From Colius striatus (taxonomy: Eukaryota; Chordata; Aves; Coliiformes; Coliidae): a DNA stretch of 64,000 nt. A program made the translations under genes and the position numbers. The DNA lies in the NCBI RefSeq assembly GCF_028858725.1, contig NC_084763.1:4898001-4962000 (forward strand), read 5' to 3'. Shown piece after piece: positions 46,801 to 57,493 of this stretch; position 1 is the stretch's first letter, and each line of letters opens with the position of its first letter. Under the pieces are notes generated by a model. That model was not told the origin of the DNA, did no database searches, and saw nothing but the letters and a program-made list of their open reading frames with translations.

Positions 46801-49800
46801 GTAAAAGGTTAGATCTCAAGGGGAGGTTCTAACGTTTGAGAAAGGAAATGGCAGAAGAGCAAGCAACAAATCCAATGTCTTCTGTGGCTCTTTCTAAGCA
46901 CAGGCTCCATTGGTATGAGAAGAACAAAGCACTCTCCCCTCTTTCTCATGTTTCAAAGCATTGGCAAGGCTGAGAATAAGGAATGAGACTGCCAGAGCTG
47001 AGCAGCAGCCTGTGCCTGCATTCCAGTGGGCTTTGGACCCCAGAAAGCCTCTGTCTCCCTGTGTGCTGGCCTGCGGTGGCAGGCAGTTCTGGGAAAAAGA
47101 GACACCGAGCTATTTTGCATGATAATGACTCACCATCCAGGCCTGAGTCTGGATGAGGGATGTTCTGCACAGTGGCCCACCTGTCCCTCCTCACTTCTCT
47201 GGCTGTTTGCCCAGACAGCAGGGTTTAGCTCAGTCACCTACTCTCACATTTGTGAATAACAACAGTAATCTGCTTTGATGATTCCGTTTAACTCTTTTTT
47301 GGGGGGAGGAAAACAGGAGAGTTCCTCTTTCACAAAGCTTTAGTGTCAGAGCTAATTGCTGCTGTCACCCTGTTACCACTTTCTGAAAATAAACCAGAGG
47401 CACTATGGTTTTCATGGCAAGCAATTAGGACAGCAAGCAACTTCTGTTCATAGCTGCATGGATCAAAGCGCAAGAAAAATACAGCTGTGTGCATTTCATA
47501 TTTCATATTTAAAAATCAAATTATCTGTAGTCTCCAGCTCCTGAGAAGTTATCAATGAAACATTCAGAGGTAATGTGTAGGGCCCTTGTTCTGTCCTCTC
47601 TGCACACGTACGCCAAACCCGTCTGCGGTTTGCAATTCTATACTGTTGCTACCCCTCGCTCCCACTGCCATCAAACATTGTCTCCAGTACAGCTACAGAG
47701 CACAGCGCTGTTCCCAAAAGCAGTGACAAAGAAGTGATCCCTGTCCTCTGCAAGCTCACACTCGCTGCAGCTGCCTGAAAGAACCAAAACACATTCCTTT
47801 TCGCTGCCTTCTGGCCTTGTAGGGCGGGTGGGAGTTCCCAGCGTGTGGCTGTGCTGCACATAACAGTTGTCCACAAATACAACCCACTTAAATGGAGTGG
47901 TATTTTTGACTTGAGCTGGCTGGCCTGAGAGGCAGGAAAGTGTAATCATCAAATCAGTGCAGCCTGTAAGGTACACACATGAGCTGCTCTGCAGTGCTGC
48001 TGCAGAGAAAGGCGGTCAACCAAGCACTGCACGGATGTGCTGACTTTAACGTGGCATTAAGAATCAAAGGCTGCAGGGCTAACACACGTCTTGGGGACTG
48101 AGGTATCTGAAGAAGCAACACAGAAAGGGCAACTGCAAAGATGCCTTCATATATACATTTTGCCTGGACATGGAAACTTAAGACCACTGTAGAAACTCGA
48201 GTTTTAGGGTCATTTCTCAAAGCCAGACCATTGCTGCACAGACTGGTGCTTACTGGGAGTTCTTTGTAGCAAGCACTCTAACTGAGATTGTTAGATGGAA
48301 TATGGTCCTGAGCCTTTTTACCATCCTCATTCATCCAAATATATTCTAAACAGAGGGACTGGAAAGCGAGTTTATGTCACTTTATTGTGGTGGTTGTATC
48401 TGGACACATCCCAATGCCCACAGAACCTGACACAGCAAGCAGGTGGGCAGCTGTGTGATGGCAAATAATAACTGATTGACAAAATCCTGAATGTCATCGC
48501 TGTGATCTTTTCATCAGGAGATTTCAGGGGCCAGCTGCTTTATTTATCAAAGTAGATAAAGATATAAACATGCACAAGTGCCAGACAAGTACCAGCATGA
48601 ACTTACATGTCATCATATCATATTCCATCTTATTACAGTGTATTTGACATTCACTGTCTACATCACACAGTACACCTCTATGTACAAATATCTATATAGT
48701 TTTAATAAAACAGTATGTGTTTAGCCCTCATTTTCCCAACCAGACCCAGAGATAATTCACAAACTCTGACCCTCTGAGTTTCAAGGAAATATGTGAATAT
48801 ATCTGGAAGGTGTTTTAAAGTAATTCACCTACCGATCTGGGCTGAAAATCCTCTTCTTTAAGCCCCCATTTGTCTTTGTGGTACTGATAATAGACCATGT
48901 TCTGTTTCATTACTTCATCTTTCTGGTCAAACAGAAGGTAACTAGCAGCACAAGATGCTGCATTCTTCATGTCATTCACTAATTAATAAACATAGACCAA
49001 AATTAAAATACAGATAAGGTAAATAAATGAACAAAATCCTACTATTATCTAAGCTCTCACTATCTCAGATGGAAACACAACCTATTTTCTACCCTGTCAC
49101 AAGCTGCAAAGAATAAAAAGCTTCTCAGGAAGGAGATGCTATTTGTGTGTTCTGAAATAGGTAAGGCCATGACTGAAAAATGGGGATTTATCTCTGGTTT
49201 TCTTTGAAAATCCCAGCCAAATATCCCTCCCAGGTATCCCAGCACCAGTGAGGTATCAGCACACAGCCTGGTGATCCCCACTGGGGCAAAATTTAACCCA
49301 CTTCCCTCTTTGCACTAGAACTGACAGAATCCAGCCCTTATGTTGAGCAATTTATTTTGTCATGGCACCTTTTATGAGCACAGACTCTATATACAATGCT
49401 TATCTCCCATATCTGTTAACTACAGTTACACTGGGAGACAAAAAAGATGCCAGGAGGCTCAGAATTTCTGTCCCAGAACAGGTTAAAATGCAGATTCTAG
49501 AGGCCACTATTTACATTCTAAAGCCTTACAATTAGAAGGAAAAGGTAATGAATGGAAGCTATCTTATATCACCCCAATGTTATTAAGCACAATAAGTCAC
49601 TACTTACATTTATAATATCACTACTTACATTTATAATAAGCAAACTGCAAGTAGTGGTACATGGTAGCCACAAACTTCTCAACAACAAAGCCTCCTATAA
49701 TGGGTGTCAGATTACTCTCACACTGCACTTTGCATGCAAGGACTTCAATATAATGATCTAGAAGGAAGAAAATAACACAGGCTAGTGCACAGGGAATTGT

Positions 49801-52800
49801 TACAACCCTTGCCATTAGCTCCCCATTAAAATTTGGCCTTATGATGCTCTCCTGGGTCCTGTGCATCTGGATCTTGCTGCTTGGAAACACTGAGCATCAA
49901 CAACTCCATCTGAAGTACAAATCAGGTATTGGTACTCAGCCCTCCTGTAAAAAAACAGTGTGGTTTGGACTTGGAATGTATCACAGCTGCAATTGCAGAG
50001 AGCTAAGCAGTTAGGTGTCACTGACACCTACAGGCAGTCTCTGGTGGTAGGTTTTAGAGTCTGTTAAGAAGTACCACATTATTTCCCAACTATGAACTTA
50101 GCAGCACTCTCTTTTTTCCCTTAATTTTGAGAGTCTTTGTGATTTCATTAAATGTTTCTGTTCTGAAACAGAAGAAAGACAAAGAGTATGCTGCTCACTA
50201 CAGAACAACTTTCAGACAGGAATGTTTGCAAGCTCACCAGGTCTACAAAAGCTTGCTACAGGGGCATAGGACGAGAGGTGATCTCATGTTCAATAAAATC
50301 CATTCTGAGACAAAGCTCCATCAAAGAATCTCAAACATTTTCAGGATACATCATATTAGACAACAACACTAAACAGGAATATTTTAAAGCCTTAGTTTTC
50401 CTGTAAGCCACATTTGGCAGGTCAAAGCAAGTAATCTAAGCTTGTGCAGCCAGTCTCTGACCAACACAAAAGAGCAGCAAAGGCTCCTTCCCCTGTTTTT
50501 ATCTCTGACAACTCCTAGTGTGAAGAACACTGAGGATAACTAGAAATACCTGGCAAAATGAAATTACCAGACCCATCTTTTACAAGAGCAGTGGAGGCTC
50601 CAGACACAGTAGTGTTCACTTCCAGCTGGCACTTAAAGCCAGAGATGCAGGTACCTCAGTGAAGTGACCCCACACAATGAGGACAGCTGGCTTCCAGGCA
50701 TAGCTCACTGCTCAGGAAGAAATACACACCAGCATAGCTCAGCCCAGGCAGTGCAAGTAAATGTGCATTTTCTTGTCTCAAGAATGAAAGCACGTGGCTG
50801 TGATGGCATCATGTGGTAGTCCTACCTTTCCTCCTTACTACTACTGCTGGAATTGTCCTTTCTGTCCTTGGAGGAGGAGGAAGGATGACAGCAATCACAG
50901 CTGAGTGTGGACAACGAACTCTTTACAGTGGCTTGGAGGTTATCCTGATGTATGGGCTCTGACCCACTGGGGAAGAAGGGTTGTGTTTCATGCTTTGCCA
51001 CCTGTGGTTTGACCTTCACTCCTGCTCTGCTGTCCTAGACATATGTATGCTTTGCCAAAGAGTAAAGCAAGGCTTGAGAAACAGCCTACCATAGATGTTC
51101 CATGTCAGCTGTACTAGGGAATACCAGTTCCACATCTTAATAAATTGTGAAGCTGCTCTTGTACTTCCTGGGTGTCACAAGTTTCCCCTCACCAACACAT
51201 CTCATGGCTTTGGGACAAAAAGTTAGGACGGTTTTCCTTCCAGCAACTTCAAAATCCTGTTGCATTCTTTGTGTTTTTAATGAAAATGGAGAAAGGATTT
51301 GTTTCTTTTGCTATCAAAGAGCATAGGAAATGTGTATGTGCCACTTTCACAGCATTAAAAAAAGAGGTGGTGTCCTTTTTCCTTTGCAAAGCAATGGATG
51401 TTTTCTTTAAGCCACACACCAAGGAAAAACCAAATTGCTAGTAAAACTCTACTGTAGTAAAGATGCAATGGAAACTTGTCATATTGATGAGAAAGGAAAT
51501 ACATATCATCAGACATATACAAGCCACAAAGCAGATTTTGAAGGCAGGCTAATCTCAAAAGTAGTCAAACTGATATTGAAATAATGGAGACCCATCTGGA
51601 AAACTGTTTTTAGCTGGATGGAGTATTGTTATCACTTACGTGTCTATTTTACTGACACACACTTAAATGTCCATGTTAATGTAAGAACTCTCCATTGTGA
51701 TTTTCTGACAGTCCTCATGTTACTGGGATTAAAAAAAAGAGTAAACCAGGAACCAAGCAGTTTGCAGTGAATCCTATAAACTCACATTGACCCAAACTGA
51801 GCAGAGGACACCACGTGCATTTTGCACCGCAAACTAAGGGACACGATGTTGGTGGTCAATTCCAGAGATAAAGTGAAATGCATTTTTGAGACATCTTTCC
51901 CTACAGCTTCTTAACCACTCACCTGCAATGGAAAGATAGAAGTCTTTAAAATCTTTGATCTCTCGGGAGCCTTCACAGGCTGCTACACAATCGTCATAGG
52001 CTTTGAAGAAATCGGGAAGAGCCAGTTCCATGTCCGAGATAGACGTTCTCCAGTTGTCACCATTGTATGCTCTCACAGCCCTGACAAAGAGATTCTGAAA
52101 TATTGGCAGGAATGAAAACCAGCAGTAACTGATCTGTGGAAAGCTGAGTGTAAATTCAAATACAGCAAATGATGCCTCTGCATTTCTGGATTACTGTATA
52201 AACTGTTATCCAAGTCATGGAAGAACAAGAAATACAGATGGGTAATGGATTTTCCCAGGTATTTCCTAGAAAGCAAAGTAGGTAACTCCATTTCAGATCA
52301 ATAGAAAAGCCTGCTGGGCAAAGGAAATGGTGTGAGTCTAAAGCACAGGTCTTGACAGAGATTTTCAGTGTCATCAAACACCTTAACACCAAATGTCCTC
52401 ATTATTTTAAGCTGTGCCACTATAGCACTCATGCAATTGAATAACTCTTGTGTACCCACTTAACTCCAGTGATCATCTGCATGTAGCAGCTTTTGGGTAT
52501 GCCACTATCTAGGATTTACTGTGACTCATGTATGGAACACTGAGAGGTAAGAATCAATGAAAGCATCAGAAAGGCAAAAGAGAGATAGTGGAGTAAGAAC
52601 TGAGAACACACCAGCATATCAGATCCTCAAACCTCACACAGTAAGAGGAGTAACAGGACAGTTCCAAAAGACCAGACTCTGAATGAAAAGCATACCTCAT
52701 AAGGTTTTGTCTCCAAGTCTTTAATATGGTCCTCAGCATCAGGTATGGTCTTATAGTAGGCCATATTTCTTTGCATCATTTCATCATCTGGATGCTTCAG

Positions 52801-55800
52801 AAGAAACGTGTGAGCTGCTGCAATAGCTTTTGGAAGATTATTAGCCTAAACAAGGATAGGGAGAGGAGGAAGAAGGGAAAAAAAGGTTAATTACAAAGAA
52901 ACCCCTAAAAAAAAACAGTTCAAAGTTTCCCAGTTTTGTCACTGAACTTTCCTGCAGCCTCTATATTCCCAAACTTACTTCTACTGAAACCACAGGCTCA
53001 GCAGTACAATGGAACAGTAAAACTGATACAATCCTTCTGTTTTACTCCTAGCTGCCTCATTGTGGACACTTCTTTTAAATTTAAAAGTCCATTACTGTTG
53101 CAGATAGCATAGATGATGATTCTAAGTAATAAAGACCTTTTTTTTCCCTTCTCCCTCCTCTGACATGGGGACAAAGAACAAGATGATACAGTTGCTCCTA
53201 CATGGGATTAACCACAGAAATTAGAGATGTTAATCTGTGGCTACTGGGTCAACATACTCACCATGTTTACATGATGTGTATGTGCCTAGCAGCACAGAAG
53301 AGAGTATTACAATAATACATCCTCCTGATGGTGTTAGGAAGTTAGAGCAAACAGCATGGACTTGCTCAACAATTGTGTCCTAACATACCATGCGATTTCC
53401 TGTCTCTGTTTTTAAACTGACTTTAAACCTCATCAGGGATCCTTTGTGAAGTATGTGTTCCTCATTTACAACTGCATGTGGCAAATACATGTGTACTCCT
53501 GTGTGCATGCACTTATATTTTATGGACACATGCACCTATTTTAATAAACTATACAGGATATATAAACATATTTAGGAAGAATGAGAAAGTAAAAGTCTCT
53601 GAAATGTTAAAACCTTTTCCCTTGTAAGCCAAGTTCTTTATGAACTCATTCAGTGTATTGATGTGTAGATGATTCTACCTTGCATCTGAAAGTTTGTGGA
53701 AGTGCATGTGTAAAACCATAAGCAAGAATCACAAACATTTATGCACAGGCACCCCCGTTTGCATCCATTTCATTTCAGAAAGCAACTTGAGAGATGACCA
53801 CACCAAAGAAAAGCTTCAACCCTAAGATGAGCTCTTGCTGCTGTGCTGCTATAAGTGTCCCAGCTCTGGAACTCTGCCAGTTGCCTTTCCTGGCTGTCCC
53901 AAAACTATGTGCTTCCAGTGAGCTCAGAGAGCCAAACACAAAGAGGAATCTCTGCTGCACTTTCGACAAACGCCTGGGAGCTTTTTGTGCTTTATGTTTT
54001 AACCCTGTTTGTCGGTAGGCTGACAAGTCTCAGTTTTGCTTAGTCCACAATTCACTCTCACTTTCAATTTTCCCCCCTCAAAAACACAAAGAAAAGGTTT
54101 CGTAGAAGCACATTCCTAAGCCAACTCAGTGGCTACATGAAAGCTCCCTCCAGAGGAACAAGCAGCACAGAAACATCTACTCCCACGATCTACGACGTGG
54201 CAAAATTTCACTCTTGAACCCACCCGAATAAACACACAGTCACTCTAAAAAACGGCATTCAGCATTTCCCTCTGCCTTCCTCCTACGTTGGGGGGGGGTG
54301 GGGGAAGCAACATTCCTCTCTTCAGGAAACCACCAGCCAGGAAAAAAGTTCTTTGTACTAAGCAATTTGTATCTTTAGAAAACCTATCCTCCTCAAGTGA
54401 GTTGTAAGAGCTCCCAGCTGGACTACAATCTAGTAAAAGAACACAAAACAATTGACACTAAAGGCAAAAGCATCAAACTGCACTGCTCAAATGTACTGCA
54501 AATGTGATTGAAAAGCAGTTTAAAGGGAGATGGAGGGGCTTCTCCAATTTCCCTCTCACATTCCTACTCACAAGTTACTTAACTGTAGCAGAAAGAGTAA
54601 GCAGGAATGATTTCTGCTGTGATCCATACATTGCAAACTTTGTACGTACCACAGGGGGCGAATGAACAGTTAAAGTAAGGCAAGAAATGGAAACATTTGT
54701 GGTGATGTCATTTGTGTATCCCTATATGGCTTTGAGAATGTGAGGCGTGCCTGCCTACTCTTTTACTCAGAAGAAATATCCCCTCTTTGATACCTTCTGT
54801 TCTGTGTGTGTGCAGAGGTGCTCAGGTATGAAGTTAAGTTCCTCTGTATAGTCTTAGGGATGGATTTAAACACAGAGAATTATGCTGGTGTGATGCTGGG
54901 AACGTGGAGACTGTTCCTGTTTCATGACAACACATTTCCCTGCATCTGTTTGTGTCATTTGGGAAACCCACTGAATGTTTTCAGGAGAAAAGAGCACTCC
55001 TACAAACAAGACATGGCAACAGTTTAGAAGACGTGTTCTGAAGCAGCAATTTGAAATGTACAAGCATACAACTCTATGTAATATATCCTGGGATATGCTG
55101 GGAATGTATCCCTAAAAGAGAACACAATTTAACCAGAGAATTCACCTTGTTTATATCCCCACAGGTGTTCCCTTTACTTGAAATGCAAGTAATTGCAACA
55201 TCTGAGGAGACAGTATGAACGACCTTGATTTATAGAACAGAAGATGAAGGTGAAAAGGAAGAATCATCAAATTAGAATATGGACAGAAGGATGACTAGAA
55301 GCTAGAAAAACAGGATGAAATCAGTTAAAAGAGGTGTGTGTCCACAGTCTTGGCTAGCCCAGGAGCAAAAAGTAAACACCATTGCAGGGCCAGCTTTAGC
55401 ATCACACTTCAGCAGTCAATTTTTGCTTCATTCCTTCTCATGGCTATAAAAAACCTGGAGTTTTGAAGGCATCAGGCTATCTGTGAGTCACAGGCCGGGG
55501 GCTGCTGCACTTGAAAAACCTGTAGCAGAAGACAGCAAGTGAGGAAGATGAGGATACACTGCAGGAGAGGAAGCAGTGAAGAGCGCTTGCAATAGCATAG
55601 TGGCGACATTGAAGGTGATGTTTTGGAGAAGGCTAGAAGACAGTAAGGTGGATGGAAAGACGAGAGAGGCAGGGGTATGAATGACACCACTACAGGACAA
55701 GGAGGCAGGGTCCAGTGGCTGGAGGTCCAGAAAGAACTGGAGGAGCCAACTGAGAGGACGTGCTGGATGAGGTGTGGAAAAACTGGTGATGCTGGATGTT

Positions 55801-56791
55801 ACTATGTGGGCAAGTAGGAAGTAAGACAAGATACTTGCTGGTCCCCGCTGTGGGTTATACCAGTAAGGTGGGAGGAAGGGGCTGAAAGACTTGCCAGGGA
55901 GAAGATGATGATGGGCAGCACAGGCAGTCTGGGAGGGCAGGGACTGAAGGGCTTGGCCATAGAAAAGGATAAATGGAGGCAAGGCGCATGGCAATAGTTG
56001 GCTCGGCTGGTACGGAGGAATTGATGGGGAATGACGCCACGATCCAGGGGAACCTGTCCCGAGAACCAGGCAAGATGTCGGCGTGACAGCAGGCTTTTCC
56101 AGCACTGGGTGCATGAAGCACCTGCATCCATCAAGGCTGTGCAGGGACATGGCTGGCTGCCCCCCTCAACTGTGACACTGACAGGCATGCTTGGCTTGGC
56201 TGGAGGATGAGGAGAGATCCTCACACAGGATGAGGCGAGACTCCGGTGAGCCGAGCCCATCTGGGAGCCGAGCCAGGGCAGTGCAGAGAGACGGGACGGG
56301 AAGGGGGATGAAGGGCCAGGCCTCACCTTGAAGTAGGCAAACTGCAGGTACTTGTAGGGCTCACGGCGCTGGAACTCCTCGAGCAGCTCCCGGCCGGGCT
56401 GGGCCTGTCGGAAGGCGGGCAGCCCCTGCTTGCAGCGGCGCAGGCACTGGGCCCGGCGCAGCACCCCGGCCAGGATGCGCAGCTCGGCCAGCTCTCCCCC
56501 GCTGGCAGGGCCGGCGGCAGCGGCGGTGGTGGCGGGGGGCTGCCCGGCGGTGCTGCAGTTGCGGTGGCAGAAGGCCTCGCTGTCCCGCAGCAGGCGGTAG
56601 AGCCGCATGCTGACCTCCAGGTAGTTGACGCTCTCGGGCCAGTTCTCGGTGCTGTACTGGTCCAGGCCGTAGCGGTAGGCGGACTCGAGCGGCATGAGCT
56701 CGTCCCGCGGGAAGCTGCGGAAGCTGTAGCGCTCGTACTGCGCCTCGGCCTCGGCCGCCGCCGCCAGCAGCGCCGCCAGCGCCAGCCACAT
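38774..56791 (-). CDS. CRTAP: CRTAP, cartilage-associated protein (complete, seven coding exons)
   Basis: Complement join of 56327-56791, 52696-52845, 51923-52094, 49629-49757, 48833-48978, 46615-46698, 38774-38836: 1209 nt including stop, 402 residues. Every junction has GT/AG ends and keeps frame. CRTAP is the non-catalytic partner of prolyl 3-hydroxylase 1 and cyclophilin B in the ER complex that 3-hydroxylates a collagen proline; its loss causes recessive osteogenesis imperfecta in people (family knowledge). Visible: signal peptide (residues 1-17), [20 protein letters not shown] right after it, TPR-like helical repeats, and four CxxxC motifs at 75-79, 116-120, 241-245 and 271-275, as in the leprecan family. 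No KDEL-type signal is present, as in other CRTAPs. The length agrees with about 401 residues in human. The start is the ATG at 56791 (ACC ATG context); no ATG lies further upstream in the open frame. Confidence 0.97.
43806..43852. repeat. Compound (CA)n(TA)n(CA)n microsatellite
   Basis: CA units, then about eight TA units, then CA units again, roughly 47 bp in a CRTAP intron. Likely polymorphic. Confidence 0.95.
46329..46344 (-). promoter_or_regulatory. CTCF-like site
   Basis: On the minus strand the sequence reads 'acaccagggggcagag', close to the vertebrate CTCF core (CCACCAGGGGGCGC-like). It lies in CRTAP intron 6, about 270 bp from exon 6. Match by eye only. Confidence 0.4.
46615..46698 (-). 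CDS. CRTAP: CRTAP coding exon 6
   Basis: 84 nt, phase 0 to 0, with acceptor 'ttttgacag' and donor GATGAG|GTGAGT. It encodes [20 protein letters not shown] followed by EHLMDDDE; the NIT sequon matches the NVT region of mammalian CRTAP. Confidence 0.95.
46699..48832. other. CRTAP: CRTAP intron 5
   Basis: 2.1 kb with no recognisable feature other than short chance ORFs. Confidence 0.85.
48833..48978 (-). CDS. CRTAP: CRTAP coding exon 5
   Basis: 146 nt with acceptor 'attaattag' and donor ATCG|GTAGGT. It encodes (L)[20 protein letters not shown] and, further on, [12 protein letters not shown], a TPR-like helical segment. The first Leu codon is split with exon 4. Confidence 0.95.
48979..49628. 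other. CRTAP: CRTAP intron 4
   Basis: 650 bp. Its first bases (minus strand) belong to a 21-bp tandem duplication that includes the splice donor. Nothing else was recognised. Confidence 0.85.
49597..49638. repeat. CRTAP: Exact 21-bp tandem duplication spanning the CRTAP exon 4 donor
   Basis: 49597-49617 and 49618-49638 are identical ('tcactacttacatttataat' plus a final a). On the minus strand each copy carries ATAAAT|GTAAGT. The exon-proximal copy supplies the donor used in the CRTAP model. The second donor lies 21 nt further into the intron, at 49607-49602. Confidence 0.98.
49629..49757 (-). CDS. CRTAP: CRTAP coding exon 4
   Basis: 129 nt with acceptor 'ccttctag' and donor AAAT|GTAAGT. It encodes the rest of [20 protein letters not shown] and [18 protein letters not shown], including the fourth CxxxC motif and an NLT sequon. 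Confidence 0.96.
49758..51922. other. CRTAP: CRTAP intron 3
   Basis: 2.2 kb. No exon, transposon or RNA gene recognised. Confidence 0.85.
51923..52094 (-). CDS. CRTAP: CRTAP coding exon 3
   Basis: 172 nt with acceptor 'tatttcag' and donor TTGCAG|GTGAGT. It encodes [20 protein letters not shown], then [20 protein letters not shown] and [11 protein letters not shown], including the third CxxxC motif. The Asp codon after it is split with exon 4. Confidence 0.97.
52095..52695. other. CRTAP: CRTAP intron 2
   Basis: 601 bp; nothing recognised besides the splice sites. Confidence 0.88.
52696..52845 (-). CDS. CRTAP: CRTAP coding exon 2
   Basis: 150 nt, phase 0 to 0, with acceptor 'cttgtttag' and donor TATGAG|GTATGC. 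It encodes [20 protein letters not shown], then a TPR-like continuation ending DLETKPYE. Confidence 0.96.
52846..56326. other. CRTAP: CRTAP intron 1
   Basis: 3.5 kb. The first ~520 nt after exon 1 stay open in the exon 1 frame (to a stop at 55802), an accident of stop-poor sequence near the CpG island. No exon or repeat was recognised. A partial CTCF-like string 'ccacagggggcg' lies near 54649. Confidence 0.85.
56327..56791 (-). CDS. CRTAP: CRTAP coding exon 1
   Basis: 465 nt from the ATG to the donor TTCAAG|GTGAGG. It encodes the signal peptide [17 protein letters not shown], the N-terminal helical region, two CxxxC motifs (CHRNC, CLRRC) and the conserved end [13 protein letters not shown]. 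An Ala/Thr/Gly-rich loop of about 20 residues (80-99) between the motifs is low-complexity and variable in the family. Confidence 0.97.
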
Positions 56792-57439
56792 GGTGCGCGG
56801 CCGCCCGGACACCACGTCGCAGCCGCGGGGAGACGAGAACGCCGGAGCCAGAGCCGGAGCCCGGGCTGCGGAGGGGAGGGGCCGGGGGAGGGACCGGGGC
56901 GGGAGAAGGCGGTCCGGTTCCGCCCCGGGGAGGGTGTGCGCGGCCGTGGGGGCAAGTCGGTGATGGGGGCAGCGGGGCCAGGGCGTGGGAGAATGTGGAG
57001 CAACGCTGTTTTTAAGGTGTCAGCAGTTGGAAGCTGAGCGGCAGGCCCGGTTACTGTCAGGGTGGAGACACTCCTTTTGCATCTGCACCTTTCCATGTTG
57101 CTCTTTTTTTTTCCCCCCCTCCCTTCCTCGCTTGCCCTACAAGGGGTGGCAATGACTGTAGGGCCATTCGCCGCCTCTTATTTTGCCCTCGGACTACGGC
57201 CGGCTGGAGCGTGTGGTATCGTGGGGGGCAGCGTGGGGCGAGGGCAGGAGGTGGCGGGCAGGCACTGACGGGTGGCGGCGGGAAGCGGCCGTACCCGCCC
57301 CGCGCCCGGCGGTTTCCCGGGCAGGAGCGGGGCGGGCCTTGGCGAGGCGGGGCTGTGCAGGAAGCCGGGTCAGGAGACGGGGGCTGGGGAAGCGCATTCT
57401 CCGCCGCTGCTTCCTCCTGCCTGCCGGCTGCCCTCCGTC

Positions 57440-57493
57440 ATGCTGCGGCTCCTGCTCCCGCTGGCCGGCTTGGCGGCCATCCTCCGGGCGGCG
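57440..57493 (+). CDS. GLB1: GLB1 exon 1 (signal peptide of lysosomal beta-galactosidase)
   Basis: Starts ATG at 57440 (G at -3) and encodes MLRLLLPLAGLAAILRAA, then a consensus donor GCG|GTGAGT at 57494. Eighteen codons, leaving in phase 0. The human GLB1 first coding exon is also just the signal peptide and ends in phase 0 (codon 25). Identification rests on this, on its position back to back with CRTAP, and on TMPPE nested just downstream, as in mammals. The signal peptide itself is too variable to identify the gene. Exon 2 (start of the glycosyl hydrolase 35 domain) was not found before 64000. Confidence 0.8.

Noticed and set aside
50249-50300. CR1-like or other repeat in CRTAP intron 3
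   Set aside because: A short string ('ggggcataggacgagaggtg') looked reminiscent of dispersed repeats but lacks the CR1 blocks and octamer tail.
54649-54660. Second CTCF-like site in CRTAP intron 1
   Set aside because: 'ccacagggggcg' is one base short in the core spacing and mismatched upstream; too weak to call.
55488-56150. 220-codon minus-strand ORF in CRTAP intron 1
   Set aside because: It is downstream of the exon 1 donor, overlaps other open frames, has no recognisable domain and lies in stop-poor DNA. Treated as chance.
56792-56815. Eight extra N-terminal codons on CRTAP
   Set aside because: The open frame extends upstream but has no ATG there (it begins GTG). The ATG at 56791 has a good context and directly starts a signal peptide.
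56564-57096. Long GC-rich ORFs on both strands across CRTAP exon 1 and the CpG island
   Set aside because: They are shadows of the CRTAP exon 1 frame and of CpG-rich promoter sequence; the translations are low-complexity Arg/Gly/Ala/Pro runs.
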